Assembly (NCBI GenBank): GCA_902796095.1
Contig: CADBNP010000263.1
Location: 1 to 5,579, forward strand
Direction: 5' to 3'
Length of the DNA: 5,579 nucleotides
Source of the DNA: an uncultured Aeromonadales bacterium
Lineage (GTDB): Bacteria; Pseudomonadota; Gammaproteobacteria; Enterobacterales; Succinivibrionaceae
In this document: in pieces, positions 1 to 5,560 of the stretch
Layout of the letters: each line of letters begins with the position of its first letter
Numbering within the stretch: the first letter of the stretch is position 1
The notes under the pieces: model-generated
What the model saw: only the letters and a program-made list of their open reading frames with translations
What the model was told of the DNA's origin: nothing
The model's database searches: none
Program-made: the position numbers and the translations under genes

Positions 1-2
1 AC

Positions 3-299
3 GGACACGATGCACCGCCACCGAAGCCTTCTCACGGGCATGATGCACCGCCTCCAAAGCATTCTCACGGACACGATGCACCGCCACCGAAGCCTTCTCA
101 CGGACATGATGCACCGCCACCGAAGCCTTCTCACGGGCATGATGCACCGCCTCCAAAACCTTCTCACGGACATGATGCACCGCCTCCAAAGCCTTCTCAC
201 GGACACGACGCTCCGCCACCGAAGCCTTCTCACGGGCATGATGCGCCGCCTCCAAAGCCTTCTCACGGACATGATGCACCGCCTCCAAAGCATTCTCAT
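3..299 (+). repeat. Tandem array of nine 33-bp units, in frame
   Basis: Nine head-to-tail 33-base units start at 3, 36, 69, 102, 135, 168, 201, 234 and 267, without spacers. Two subtypes differ in the codons of the proline triplet: CCG-CCA-CCG (units 1, 3, 4, 7) and CCG-CCT-CCA (units 2, 5, 6, 8, 9). The first glycine codon is GGG only in units 2, 5 and 8, giving a 99-base higher-order period. Unit length is a multiple of three, so copy-number change lengthens or shortens the protein without breaking the frame. The array may continue left of the window. Confidence 0.95.
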
Positions 300-359
300 G
301 GACCGATGGTAATTCCACCGGGACCGGGTGTAGGTCCTGGGCCTCATCCGCATCACTGA
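3..359 (+). CDS. 3' end of a His/Pro-rich tandem-repeat protein (5' end outside window)
   Basis: The frame is open from the window edge to TGA at 357-359 and encodes nine consecutive 11-residue repeats, consensus GHDAPPPKPSH, then the tail GPMVIPPGPGVGPGPHPHH. Proline is the second variant at repeat position 9: units 2 and 9 carry His there instead. Each repeat junction reads S-H-G-H-D, so an H-x-H pair recurs every 11 residues, separated by a stiff APPPKP spacer. Differences between units fall almost entirely on third codon positions in this frame, which is the main evidence that this frame, and not the overlapping Arg/His-rich one, is translated. I do not recognise the family and the N-terminal part is missing. 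The pattern suggests an extended, polyproline-like, possibly divalent-metal-binding (Zn, Ni, Cu) C-terminal tail; that function is inference. Whether the protein is exported cannot be judged without the N-terminus. It is convergent with purB. Confidence 0.82.
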   Translation, partial: GHDAPPPKPSHGHDAPPPKHSHGHDAPPPKPSHGHDAPPPKPSHGHDAPPPKPSHGHDAPPPKPSHGHDAPPPKPSHGHDAPPPKPSHGHDAPPPKHSHGPMVIPPGPGVGPGPHPHH

Positions 360-367
360 TGAACGGA

Positions 368-390
368 TCAGACAGAAGTCTGAATTTTCT
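368..390 (+). terminator. Possible weak terminator of the repeat-protein gene
   Basis: A perfect 6-base stem, TCAGAC (368-373) with GTCTGA (378-383), encloses the loop AGAA and is followed by ATTTTCT. It lies 8 bases after the TGA of the repeat-protein gene. The stem is short and the T-run interrupted, so it may act weakly or together with the following hairpin. Confidence 0.4.
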
Positions 391-418
391 AAAAAAAATC
401 CCTCGAACTGAGGGATTT
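391..418 (-). terminator. Intrinsic terminator of the mnmA-hflD-purB operon
   Basis: The 9-base inverted repeat AAATCCCTC (396-404) / GAGGGATTT (410-418) has a 5-base loop. On the minus strand the hairpin is followed directly by eight T residues (complement of the A-run 391-398), the classic Rho-independent form. It begins 23 bases beyond the purB stop codon. On the plus strand only a short TTTA follows, so its main direction is minus, with possible weak help for the convergent gene. Confidence 0.88.
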
Positions 419-441
419 ACTGTTGGAGACTCCTAAAATAT

Positions 442-1827
442 TCAGTCTTTGAGATAGGATTCAAGTTCATCAACGAATTGTACAGCTCTGCCGATATAAG
501 TTGCAGGTGTAAGATTCAGGAGCTCATTCTTTGCTTCCTGGGGAATATCAATTGTTTCGATGAAATTCTTCATGATTTCCGCATTAACCTTCTGTCCTCT
601 GGTAAGAGCCTTCAGTTTTTCGTATGGCTTTTCAATGCCGTATCTGCGCATAACCGTTTGAATAGGTTCAGCGAGAACTTCCCAGTTGTTATCCAGATCT
701 CTGGCCAAATTCTCAGGATTTGCCTCCAGTTTGGAAATACCCTTGAGTGTAGACTGATATGCAATCAGACTGTAACCGAAAGCGACGCCGATATTGCGAA
801 GAACTGTACTGTCTGTAAGATCCCGCTGCCATCTTGATACAGGTAGCTTTGCTGCCAGATGGCTGAAAACTGCATTGGCAAGTCCGATGTTTCCTTCGGA
901 ATTCTCGAAATCAATCGGGTTAACCTTGTGTGGCATGGTAGAGGATCCCACCTCTCCTGCAATCGTCTTCTGCTTGAAATGACCGATGCTGATATATCCC
1001 CATACATCTCTGTCAAAATCCATCAGTATTGTGTTGAATCTGGATACGGCATTGAACAGCTCGGCCACATAATCATGAGGCTCGATCTGAGTTGTGTACG
1101 GATTCCAGGTAAGTCCCAGGTCAGTTACAAATTCCTGTGAAAGCCGGCACCAGTCTACATCAGGATAGGCCACCATATGAGCATTGTAGTTGCCTACCGC
1201 ACCGTTGATTTTGCCCAGAATCTTTACCGCTTCAATCTGCCTGTACTGTCTGTGCAGGCGGTAGCAGACATTGGCCATTTCCTTTCCCAGTGTGGAAGGT
1301 GTTGCTGGCTGACCGTGGGTCCTGGAAAGCATAGGAATATCCCTGTACTTAACAGCCAGATCAGCTATGGCGTCGATTATTTTCTTCAACTGAGGCAGTA
1401 GAACACGATCTCTTCCCTCAAGAAGCATCAGACCGTGAGAATTGTTGTTTATATCTTCAGAGGTGCAGGAGAAGTGAATAAATTCACTGATTTTTGCCAG
1501 CTCTTCATTATCAGCTGTTTTTTCCTTGAGAAAATATTCCACTGCCTTGACGTCGTGATTTGTAGTTCTTTCAATTTCCTTGATGCGGGAAGCGTCTTTC
1601 ACAGAAAAATTCTGGACTATGCCGTCAAGAAATGAAACAGCTTCATCTGACAGGTTGTTCACCTCGGTGATCCCCGGGCATGCAGCAAGTTTCTTGAGCC
1701 ATGAAACCTCAACCCTGACACGGCATCTCATCAGACCGTATTCAGAAAAGATATCTCTGAGTTCGTTGCATTTGCTGCTGTATCGCCCGTCTATGGGTGA
1801 TATTGCTGTTAATGAGGATAATTCCAT
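442..1827 (-). CDS. purB: Adenylosuccinate lyase
   Basis: This 461-residue protein closely matches proteobacterial PurB in length (E. coli 456). PurB cleaves fumarate from SAICAR in de novo purine synthesis and from adenylosuccinate in AMP formation; it is a cytosolic homotetramer of the fumarase/aspartase superfamily. Visible landmarks are the N-terminal S-P-I-D-G-R-Y (residues 10-16), T-S-E-D-I-N-N (122-128), S-R-T-H-G-Q-P-A-T-P (168-177) with the presumed general acid His171, and the superfamily signature G-S-S-T-M-P-H-K-V-N-P (294-304) with the presumed catalytic Ser295; both residues fall at the E. coli numbers. The ATG at 1827 is preceded by AGGAG at 1834-1838 with a 6-base spacer. It is the last gene of the operon, 9 bases after hflD, and ends before a strong terminator. 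No truncation or missing catalytic residue is seen. Family knowledge supplies the reactions. Confidence 0.98.
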   Translation of the reverse strand: MELSSLTAISPIDGRYSSKCNELRDIFSEYGLMRCRVRVEVSWLKKLAACPGITEVNNLSDEAVSFLDGIVQNFSVKDASRIKEIERTTNHDVKAVEYFLKEKTADNEELAKISEFIHFSCTSEDINNNSHGLMLLEGRDRVLLPQLKKIIDAIADLAVKYRDIPMLSRTHGQPATPSTLGKEMANVCYRLHRQYRQIEAVKILGKINGAVGNYNAHMVAYPDVDWCRLSQEFVTDLGLTWNPYTTQIEPHDYVAELFNAVSRFNTILMDFDRDVWGYISIGHFKQKTIAGEVGSSTMPHKVNPIDFENSEGNIGLANAVFSHLAAKLPVSRWQRDLTDSTVLRNIGVAFGYSLIAYQSTLKGISKLEANPENLARDLDNNWEVLAEPIQTVMRRYGIEKPYEKLKALTRGQKVNAEIMKNFIETIDIPQEAKNELLNLTPATYIGRAVQFVDELESYLKD

Positions 1828-1833
1828 TTTTTG

Positions 1834-1838
1834 CTCCT
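1834..1838 (-). promoter_or_regulatory. purB ribosome-binding site overlapping the hflD stop
   Basis: On the minus strand AGGAG lies 6 bases before the purB ATG, and its first two bases are also the last two of the hflD TAG (1839-1837). Ribosomes finishing hflD therefore stop on the purB initiation site, an arrangement expected to couple the translation of the two genes. Confidence 0.8.
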
Positions 1839-2457
1839 ATATTACTTCTAGCATACGTTTTGCACATATGGCCATTTTTGAACGGTTGAAAATTAAACCG
1901 ACCTGTGATCCGCCCATCTGACTCCACAGGATGCATGCTCTCATTGCTGACATGATAAGCGCTCTTATGAAGATAAGATTCATATCCTTTGAAAGTGCTT
2001 CCTTTGAGCCGAATATCTGCATGGCAAACAGATTGGGTTCTGAAATGTTGTGAACATACCAGTTGGCTATATGTTTGCTGACAAAAAGTGATTTATTCTC
2101 CTGGTGTGCAAGTGTTTCCTTGATGCTTATAAGTTCATCGGAGAATGACTGTCTGAGCTCATTGTGTGATGTGTACACTGACATCAGTTTCAGTATGGAC
2201 GGTACGTAGTAATTAATTTCCTTAACAGCGGTGGCGTCGAGAGTGCTGCTGTCACTGAAAAAGGAAAGTCCGTTTTTAAGTTGTGCAAGAGGATAGATGG
2301 TAGTGGATGTTACCGACTCCGTTTTCAAAACCCCCTTGAGAAGGTGATCAGCAACGGTTTTATTAATTGTGCCGCTATGACCAATAACGCTAATCTGATA
2401 CAGTGATTCAACCACTGCAGCCAAAGCGTAAGTAAGCTTGTTTATATCTACGTTCAT
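1837..2457 (-). CDS. hflD: HflD, high-frequency lysogenization family protein
   Basis: This 206-residue protein (E. coli HflD 213) is recognised mainly from its C-terminal quarter, I-R-A-L-I-M-S-A-M-R-A-C-I-L-W-S-Q-M-G-G-S followed by L-I-F-N-R (about 164-192), where E. coli has a closely similar A-G-I-R-A-A-V-L-W-H-Q-V-G-G. The N-terminal half is divergent, although a T-Y-A-L-A-A-V-V-E-S helix (9-18) resembles the E. coli start. E. coli HflD is a mostly helical peripheral membrane protein that binds phage lambda CII and lowers lysogeny when present; its host role is poorly understood. I chose ATG 2457 because it gives the usual length, begins in the mnmA stop (ATGA overlap) and has AAGG 5 bases upstream; an in-frame upstream start at 2499 would add 14 unconserved residues inside mnmA. 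Position between mnmA and purB is itself diagnostic. Confidence 0.93.
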   Translation of the reverse strand: MNVDINKLTYALAAVVESLYQISVIGHSGTINKTVADHLLKGVLKTESVTSTTIYPLAQLKNGLSFFSDSSTLDATAVKEINYYVPSILKLMSVYTSHNELRQSFSDELISIKETLAHQENKSLFVSKHIANWYVHNISEPNLFAMQIFGSKEALSKDMNLIFIRALIMSAMRACILWSQMGGSQVGLIFNRSKMAICAKRMLEVI

Positions 2458-3557
2458 ACCAACCTTATTCTTTCCGTGATTATTCCGCCGCCCAGACATA
2501 CCTCGTTACTGTATAACACTGCCGACTGGCCCGGTGTAACAGCTGCAACCGGGTGATCAAACATTATCTTTATGCTGCCGTTTCCATCAGGGTAAACGGT
2601 GCAGGGGATGTCTGGCTGACGGTATCTTGTTTTAACAGTGCATTTAAAAATCTCTCTGACAGGCTCTCTGTCCACCATGGTGAGACACGAGGCGGTAAGT
2701 CCTGTAGACATCAGCAGTCTGTTGGTGCCTCCCTGGGCAACTATCAGTACGTTGCGATCCAGATCCTTGTCCACAACATACCACGGTTCACCGTCAGAGT
2801 CCTTCTGACCTCCGATACCAAGTCCCTTTCTCTGACCAAGGGTGTGATACATGAGACCGTCATGTCGACCGATAACCTTCCCGTCAGGCGTTTCGATGTT
2901 ACCCGGTTTCGCCGGAAGAAATCTGTTCAGAAACTCCTTGAATCTTCTTTCGCCTATGAAGCAGATTCCTGTGCTGTCTTTCTTAGCCGCTGTCTTCAGT
3001 TCCAGTTTTTCAGCCAGAGTTCTAACCTCTGTTTTTTTGATCATTCCGCCGACAGGAAAAATTGATTTTGCTATGCGCTCGTGACTTACGGCATGCAGAA
3101 AGTAACTTTGATCCTTGGCAGGATCGATTCCTCTCAGCAGTTCGAATTTTCCTGTTTTTTCGTTTAGCCGGTTCCGGACAAAGTGTCCGGTGGCCATGTA
3201 CTCAGCTCCAAGCAGGGAAAAGGCGTAGTCCATGAAAGCCTTGAACTTGATTTCGCTGTTGCAGAGAATATCAGGATTCGGGGTTCTTCCGTTTTTGTAC
3301 TCGCTGAGAAAATGTTCAAAAACATTATCCCAGTATTCAGCAGCAAAATTGACAGTCTTCAGTTCGATTCCGAGTCTGTCGCATACCGCCTGTGCATCGG
3401 CCAGATCTTTTGCTGCACTGCAGTACCCTGTGTCATCGTCCTCCTCCCAGTTTTTCATGAACAGTCCGACCACATCATAACCCTGCTCTCTGAGCAGATA
3501 TGCCGATACGGACGAATCCACGCCGCCGGACATGCCTACAACCACTTTTCTGTTCAT
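2454..3557 (-). CDS. mnmA: tRNA-specific 2-thiouridylase MnmA
   Basis: This 367-residue protein (E. coli 368) adds sulfur at C2 of the wobble uridine U34 in tRNA-Lys, -Glu and -Gln, using ATP and sulfur passed along the IscS-Tus chain. The N-terminal PP-loop pyrophosphatase motif V-V-V-G-M-S-G-G-V-D-S-S spans residues 5-16. M-K-N-W-E-E-D-D-D-T-G-Y-C-S-A follows at about 34-48, then N-P-D-I-L-C-N with catalytic Cys99 and S-T-G-I-C-F-I-G-E-R with the persulfide-carrying Cys199 (E. coli Cys102 and Cys199). The C-terminal part is the usual beta-barrel region. ATG 3557 matches the family start M-N-R-K-V-V-V-G-M-S-G-G and has AGGA 9 bases upstream; an in-frame GTG at 3593 would add 12 unconserved residues. 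It is the first gene of the operon, and its TGA overlaps the hflD ATG. The nudJ and rluE genes that precede mnmA in E. coli are absent here. Confidence 0.98.
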   Translation of the reverse strand: MNRKVVVGMSGGVDSSVSAYLLREQGYDVVGLFMKNWEEDDDTGYCSAAKDLADAQAVCDRLGIELKTVNFAAEYWDNVFEHFLSEYKNGRTPNPDILCNSEIKFKAFMDYAFSLLGAEYMATGHFVRNRLNEKTGKFELLRGIDPAKDQSYFLHAVSHERIAKSIFPVGGMIKKTEVRTLAEKLELKTAAKKDSTGICFIGERRFKEFLNRFLPAKPGNIETPDGKVIGRHDGLMYHTLGQRKGLGIGGQKDSDGEPWYVVDKDLDRNVLIVAQGGTNRLLMSTGLTASCLTMVDREPVREIFKCTVKTRYRQPDIPCTVYPDGNGSIKIMFDHPVAAVTPGQSAVLYSNEVCLGGGIITERIRLV

Positions 3558-3628
3558 CCGATGATATCCTGCTGATGCGATCTGGATCTGCACTGAAGAG
3601 ATCCTGCCTGTGTTCTGGAATTTATGCT

Positions 3629-3637
3629 ATTTTAACA
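3629..3637 (-). promoter_or_regulatory. Candidate extended -10 promoter for mnmA-hflD-purB
   Basis: The minus strand reads TGTTAAAAT, a TGn extended -10 element followed by TAAAAT (5 of 6 matches to TATAAT). It would start transcription near 3622, giving a leader of about 65 bases before mnmA. No convincing -35 hexamer is seen at 16-18 bases, which extended -10 promoters tolerate. Confidence 0.45.
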
Positions 3638-3704
3638 GATCTGATTTTGATTTCCTTGCAAATTTCCATTTTGATGTTCCTTCTATGTTTAACTACCTGC
3701 CTGA

Positions 3705-3713
3705 TGGTATAAT
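3705..3713 (+). promoter_or_regulatory. Candidate extended -10 promoter for icd
   Basis: TGG directly before a perfect TATAAT (3708-3713) forms a TGn extended -10 element. Predicted initiation near 3720 leaves a leader of about 55 bases before the icd ATG. The -35 position, 16-17 bases upstream, is a poor match (around TGTTTA). Confidence 0.55.
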
Positions 3714-3726
3714 TGATTTAAAGGTT

Positions 3727-3757
3727 TTGACCGTTTCGTGCGGTATGTTTTTATAAT
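3727..3757 (+). promoter_or_regulatory. Second candidate sigma70 promoter close to icd
   Basis: TTGACC (3727-3732; 5 of 6 to TTGACA) and a second perfect TATAAT (3752-3757) are separated by 19 bases, slightly long. The spacer region contains a short inverted repeat, ACCG (3730-3733) / CGGT (3741-3744). Initiation would fall near 3764, leaving only about 11 untranslated bases and placing the ribosome-binding site GGAG (3764-3767) at the extreme 5' end, so this promoter is less certain than the one upstream. Confidence 0.35.
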
Positions 3758-3774
3758 TAAGATGGAGTTTTCTG

Positions 3775-5028
3775 ATGACAAGCAAGGTTGTAATTCCTTC
3801 CAACGGAGAAAAAATTACTGTTAATGCAAATGGTACTCTGAATGTCCCTGCAAATCCGATCATCCCGTTCATAGAGGGCGACGGAATCGGCAGTGATATA
3901 ACTCCTGCCATGATTAGGGTTGTTGATGCTGCTGTTTCAAAGGCCTACGGAGATTCAAGAAAAATCAGCTGGATGGAAATATACGCTGGTGAGAAGTCAA
4001 CAAAGGTTTATGGCAGTGATGTATGGCTTCCTCAGGAAACTCTTGATCTTCTCAGGGAATATGTCGTTTCCATAAAGGGACCTCTTACCACACCTATCGG
4101 AGGAGGTATCCGCTCGCTTAATGTTGCCCTCCGTCAGAATCTTGATCTGTATGTGTGCCTCCGCCCTGTTCGTTATTTTGACGGTGTTCCTAGCCCGGTC
4201 AAGCATCCTGAACTGGTGGATATGGTTATTTTCCGTGAAAACAGCGAGGATATTTATGCCGGTATCGAATGGAAGGCTGATTCCCCGGAGGCTCAGAAGG
4301 TGATCAGTTTCCTGAAGAATGAAATGAATGTGACCAAGATCAGATTTGATGAGCACTGCGGTATCGGTGTAAAGCCTGTTTCAAAGGAAGGTACACAGAG
4401 ACTTGTCAGGGCTGCCATTGAATATGCGATTGCCAACAACCGCAGATCTGTAACCCTTGTTCACAAGGGCAACATCATGAAGTTCACAGAGGGATCCTTC
4501 AAGGAATGGGGATATGAATTGGCCAGAGACGAGTTCGGCGGCAAACTCATTGACAAGGGTCCGTGGATGACAGTTCGCAATCCTAACAATAATCAGGATA
4601 TTGTGATCAAGGACTGCATTGCTGATGCATTCCTTCAGCAGATCCTCCTGCGTCCTGCTGAGTACGATGTAATCGCAACACTGAATCTCAACGGTGATTA
4701 CATGTCTGACGCTCTTGCCGCTCAGGTTGGCGGAATCGGCATTGCTCCCGGCGCTAACATTGGAAGCACATGTGCAATGTTCGAAGCTACCCACGGCACG
4801 GCGCCAAAGTATACCGGAATGGATAAGGTAAATCCTGGCTCAATCATCCTTTCTGCCGAGATGATGCTTCGTCATATGGGCTGGACTGAAGCTGCTGATC
4901 TGGTGATTAAGGGTATGGAGGGTGCCATCTCCGCAAGGAAGGTAACCTATGATTTTGCACGCCTTATGGAAAATGCAGTGGAAATCAAGTGTTCTGAATT
5001 CGCCGGTGAAATAATAGGAAATATGTAA
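3775..5028 (+). CDS. icd: NADP-dependent isocitrate dehydrogenase
   Basis: This 417-residue protein (E. coli Icd 416) oxidatively decarboxylates isocitrate to 2-oxoglutarate in the TCA cycle, producing NADPH; it is a cytosolic homodimer. Similarity runs end to end with every site shifted by one from E. coli. The substrate site shows Ser114, Asn116 and Arg120 in G-G-G-I-R-S-L-N-V-A-L-R, Arg130, Arg154, Tyr161 in S-E-D-I-Y-A-G, and Lys231 in V-H-K-G-N-I-M-K-F. The metal ligands Asp308 and Asp312 lie in N-L-N-G-D-Y-M-S-D. NADP specificity residues Lys345, Tyr346, Val352, Tyr392 and Arg396 are all kept, which argues against an NAD enzyme. Ser114 corresponds to the AceK phosphorylation site. ATG 3775 has GGAG 7 bases upstream. 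It is divergent from mnmA, probably a single-gene transcript ended by the terminator at 5078-5110. No sign of prophage insertion in the 3' end. Confidence 0.99.
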   Translation: MTSKVVIPSNGEKITVNANGTLNVPANPIIPFIEGDGIGSDITPAMIRVVDAAVSKAYGDSRKISWMEIYAGEKSTKVYGSDVWLPQETLDLLREYVVSIKGPLTTPIGGGIRSLNVALRQNLDLYVCLRPVRYFDGVPSPVKHPELVDMVIFRENSEDIYAGIEWKADSPEAQKVISFLKNEMNVTKIRFDEHCGIGVKPVSKEGTQRLVRAAIEYAIANNRRSVTLVHKGNIMKFTEGSFKEWGYELARDEFGGKLIDKGPWMTVRNPNNNQDIVIKDCIADAFLQQILLRPAEYDVIATLNLNGDYMSDALAAQVGGIGIAPGANIGSTCAMFEATHGTAPKYTGMDKVNPGSIILSAEMMLRHMGWTEAADLVIKGMEGAISARKVTYDFARLMENAVEIKCSEFAGEIIGNM

Positions 5029-5059
5029 GCCCGGCAGTTTTTCTGCGGGTATGCCCGCA
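5029..5059 (+). other. Two mutually exclusive hairpins in the icd 3' UTR
   Basis: Directly after the icd stop, GCCC-G-GCAG (5029-5037) can pair with CTGCGGGT (5043-5050) across a T5 loop with one bulged G. Alternatively TGCGGG (5044-5049) pairs perfectly with CCCGCA (5054-5059) across the loop TATG. The arms share bases 5044-5049, so only one can form. Neither is followed by a T-run, so they are not by themselves terminators; they may stabilise the transcript end. Confidence 0.5.
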
Positions 5060-5077
5060 CCATCATAATTATTCCGG

Positions 5078-5110
5078 TCCGGCTATAAGAGCATGTGGCC
5101 GGATTTTTTT
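5078..5110 (+). terminator. Intrinsic terminator of icd
   Basis: TCCGGCTA (5078-5085) pairs with TGGCCGGA (5096-5103), including one G-U pair, around a 10-base loop, and is followed immediately by seven T residues (5104-5110). It lies 49 bases after the icd stop codon. Confidence 0.88.
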
Positions 5111-5204
5111 GATGATCAATCTCATTCGAACTCTATTTCTCGCTGATCGATCTGAACCGACCACGGTTTTCGATTTTTCCCCTGAAAAACAACTTCTGGA
5201 TGAT

Positions 5205-5234
5205 AAAAAAACCGGACACTCACAGAGTTCCGGT
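5205..5234 (-). terminator. Intrinsic terminator of cspD
   Basis: ACCGGA-C-ACT (5211-5220) pairs with AGT-TCCGGT (5226-5234), with one bulged C and a 5-base loop. On the minus strand the hairpin runs into a seven-T tract (complement of the A-run 5205-5211). It starts 53 bases past the cspD stop. Together with the icd terminator it separates the two convergent transcripts by about 95 bases in which I see no gene. Confidence 0.83.
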
Positions 5235-5287
5235 CCTGATAAAAAAGACAATTACATCCTGCTTTTATGCTTTTCTTTTATTTTCAG

Positions 5288-5560
5288 CTAATCAGCATCA
5301 TTCCCTTCTCTGCATTCGGTCATATTTTCTTCTACGTGAACGTTGTCACGATTATTTTTCAGAACAATAAGCTTTGTTGCGTGGAGACCTTTATCTGTTT
5401 CCTCGAATTCATAGAGCACATTGTCCTTCGGCTTAAGCGTCTTAAATCCGTCATTTTCTATTGCAGAATAGTGAATGAAAACCTCTTCGCCTCCGTCTTC
5501 GGGAATTATAAAACCGAATCCCTTAAGGTTGTTAAACCACTTAACTTTTCCTTTTGTCAT
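5288..5560 (-). CDS. cspD: Cold-shock-domain protein, CspD type
   Basis: This 90-residue protein consists of one cold-shock domain (about 1-67) and a 23-residue tail. The domain shows K-G-K-V-K-W-F-N-N (3-11), RNP1 K-G-F-G-F-I (13-18) and RNP2 V-F-I-H-Y (27-31), the surface aromatics that bind single-stranded nucleic acid. F-I-x-P-E-x-G-G-E, H-Y-S-x-I, D-G-x-x-T-L-K and K-G-x-H-A match E. coli CspD better than the CspA type. E. coli CspD (74 residues) is a stationary-phase inhibitor of DNA replication, not cold-induced; that role is carried over by homology only. The tail (68-90) is rich in Asp/Glu (seven acidic, three basic) and makes this protein longer than usual. ATG 5560 has AAGGA 5 bases upstream and begins at the conserved M-T-K-G; an upstream in-frame ATG near the window edge would add six residues. 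In many gammaproteobacteria clpS-clpA lie divergently next to cspD, but that region is outside the window. Confidence 0.93.
   Translation of the reverse strand: MTKGKVKWFNNLKGFGFIIPEDGGEEVFIHYSAIENDGFKTLKPKDNVLYEFEETDKGLHATKLIVLKNNRDNVHVEENMTECREGNDAD

Noticed and set aside
3..299. Regular short repeats suggesting a CRISPR array
   Set aside because: The 33-base units are directly contiguous with no unique spacers, and they encode a protein repeat.
10..312. Open plus-strand frame encoding a 100-residue Arg/His/Leu-rich repeat peptide
   Set aside because: It is an overlapping frame of the 33-bp array. Variation among units is mostly amino-acid-changing in this frame but synonymous in the frame ending at 359, and the frame stays open only because the unit length is a multiple of three.
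1849..1864. Possible PurR operator just upstream of purB
   Set aside because: The CG-centred sequence GCATACGTTTTGC keeps only about 7 of 11 conserved PurR-box positions, is not palindromic and lies in hflD coding sequence.
2458..2499. Longer hflD start at 2499
   Set aside because: It would lie 42 bases inside mnmA and add unconserved residues; the ATGA overlap at 2454-2457 with AAGG upstream is the typical start.
2553..3065. Long plus-strand open frames opposite mnmA, and similar ones opposite purB and icd
   Set aside because: They are antisense to conserved full-length genes, show no recognisable domains and have no convincing ribosome-binding sites.
3558..3593. N-terminal extension of mnmA from the in-frame GTG at 3593
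   Set aside because: The added 12 residues lie before the conserved M-N-R-K-V-V-V-G-M-S-G-G start, and ATG 3557 gives the family length and has an upstream AGGA.
4860..5028. Prophage attachment site in the icd 3' end, as used by E. coli e14
   Set aside because: The icd 3' end is intact and followed by its own terminator and cspD; no duplicated icd end or integrase is present in the window.
5155..5177. AACCG/CGGTT hairpin followed by scattered T residues as a backup plus-strand terminator
   Set aside because: The stem is only 5 bases and the T-run is interrupted; the strong icd terminator lies just upstream.
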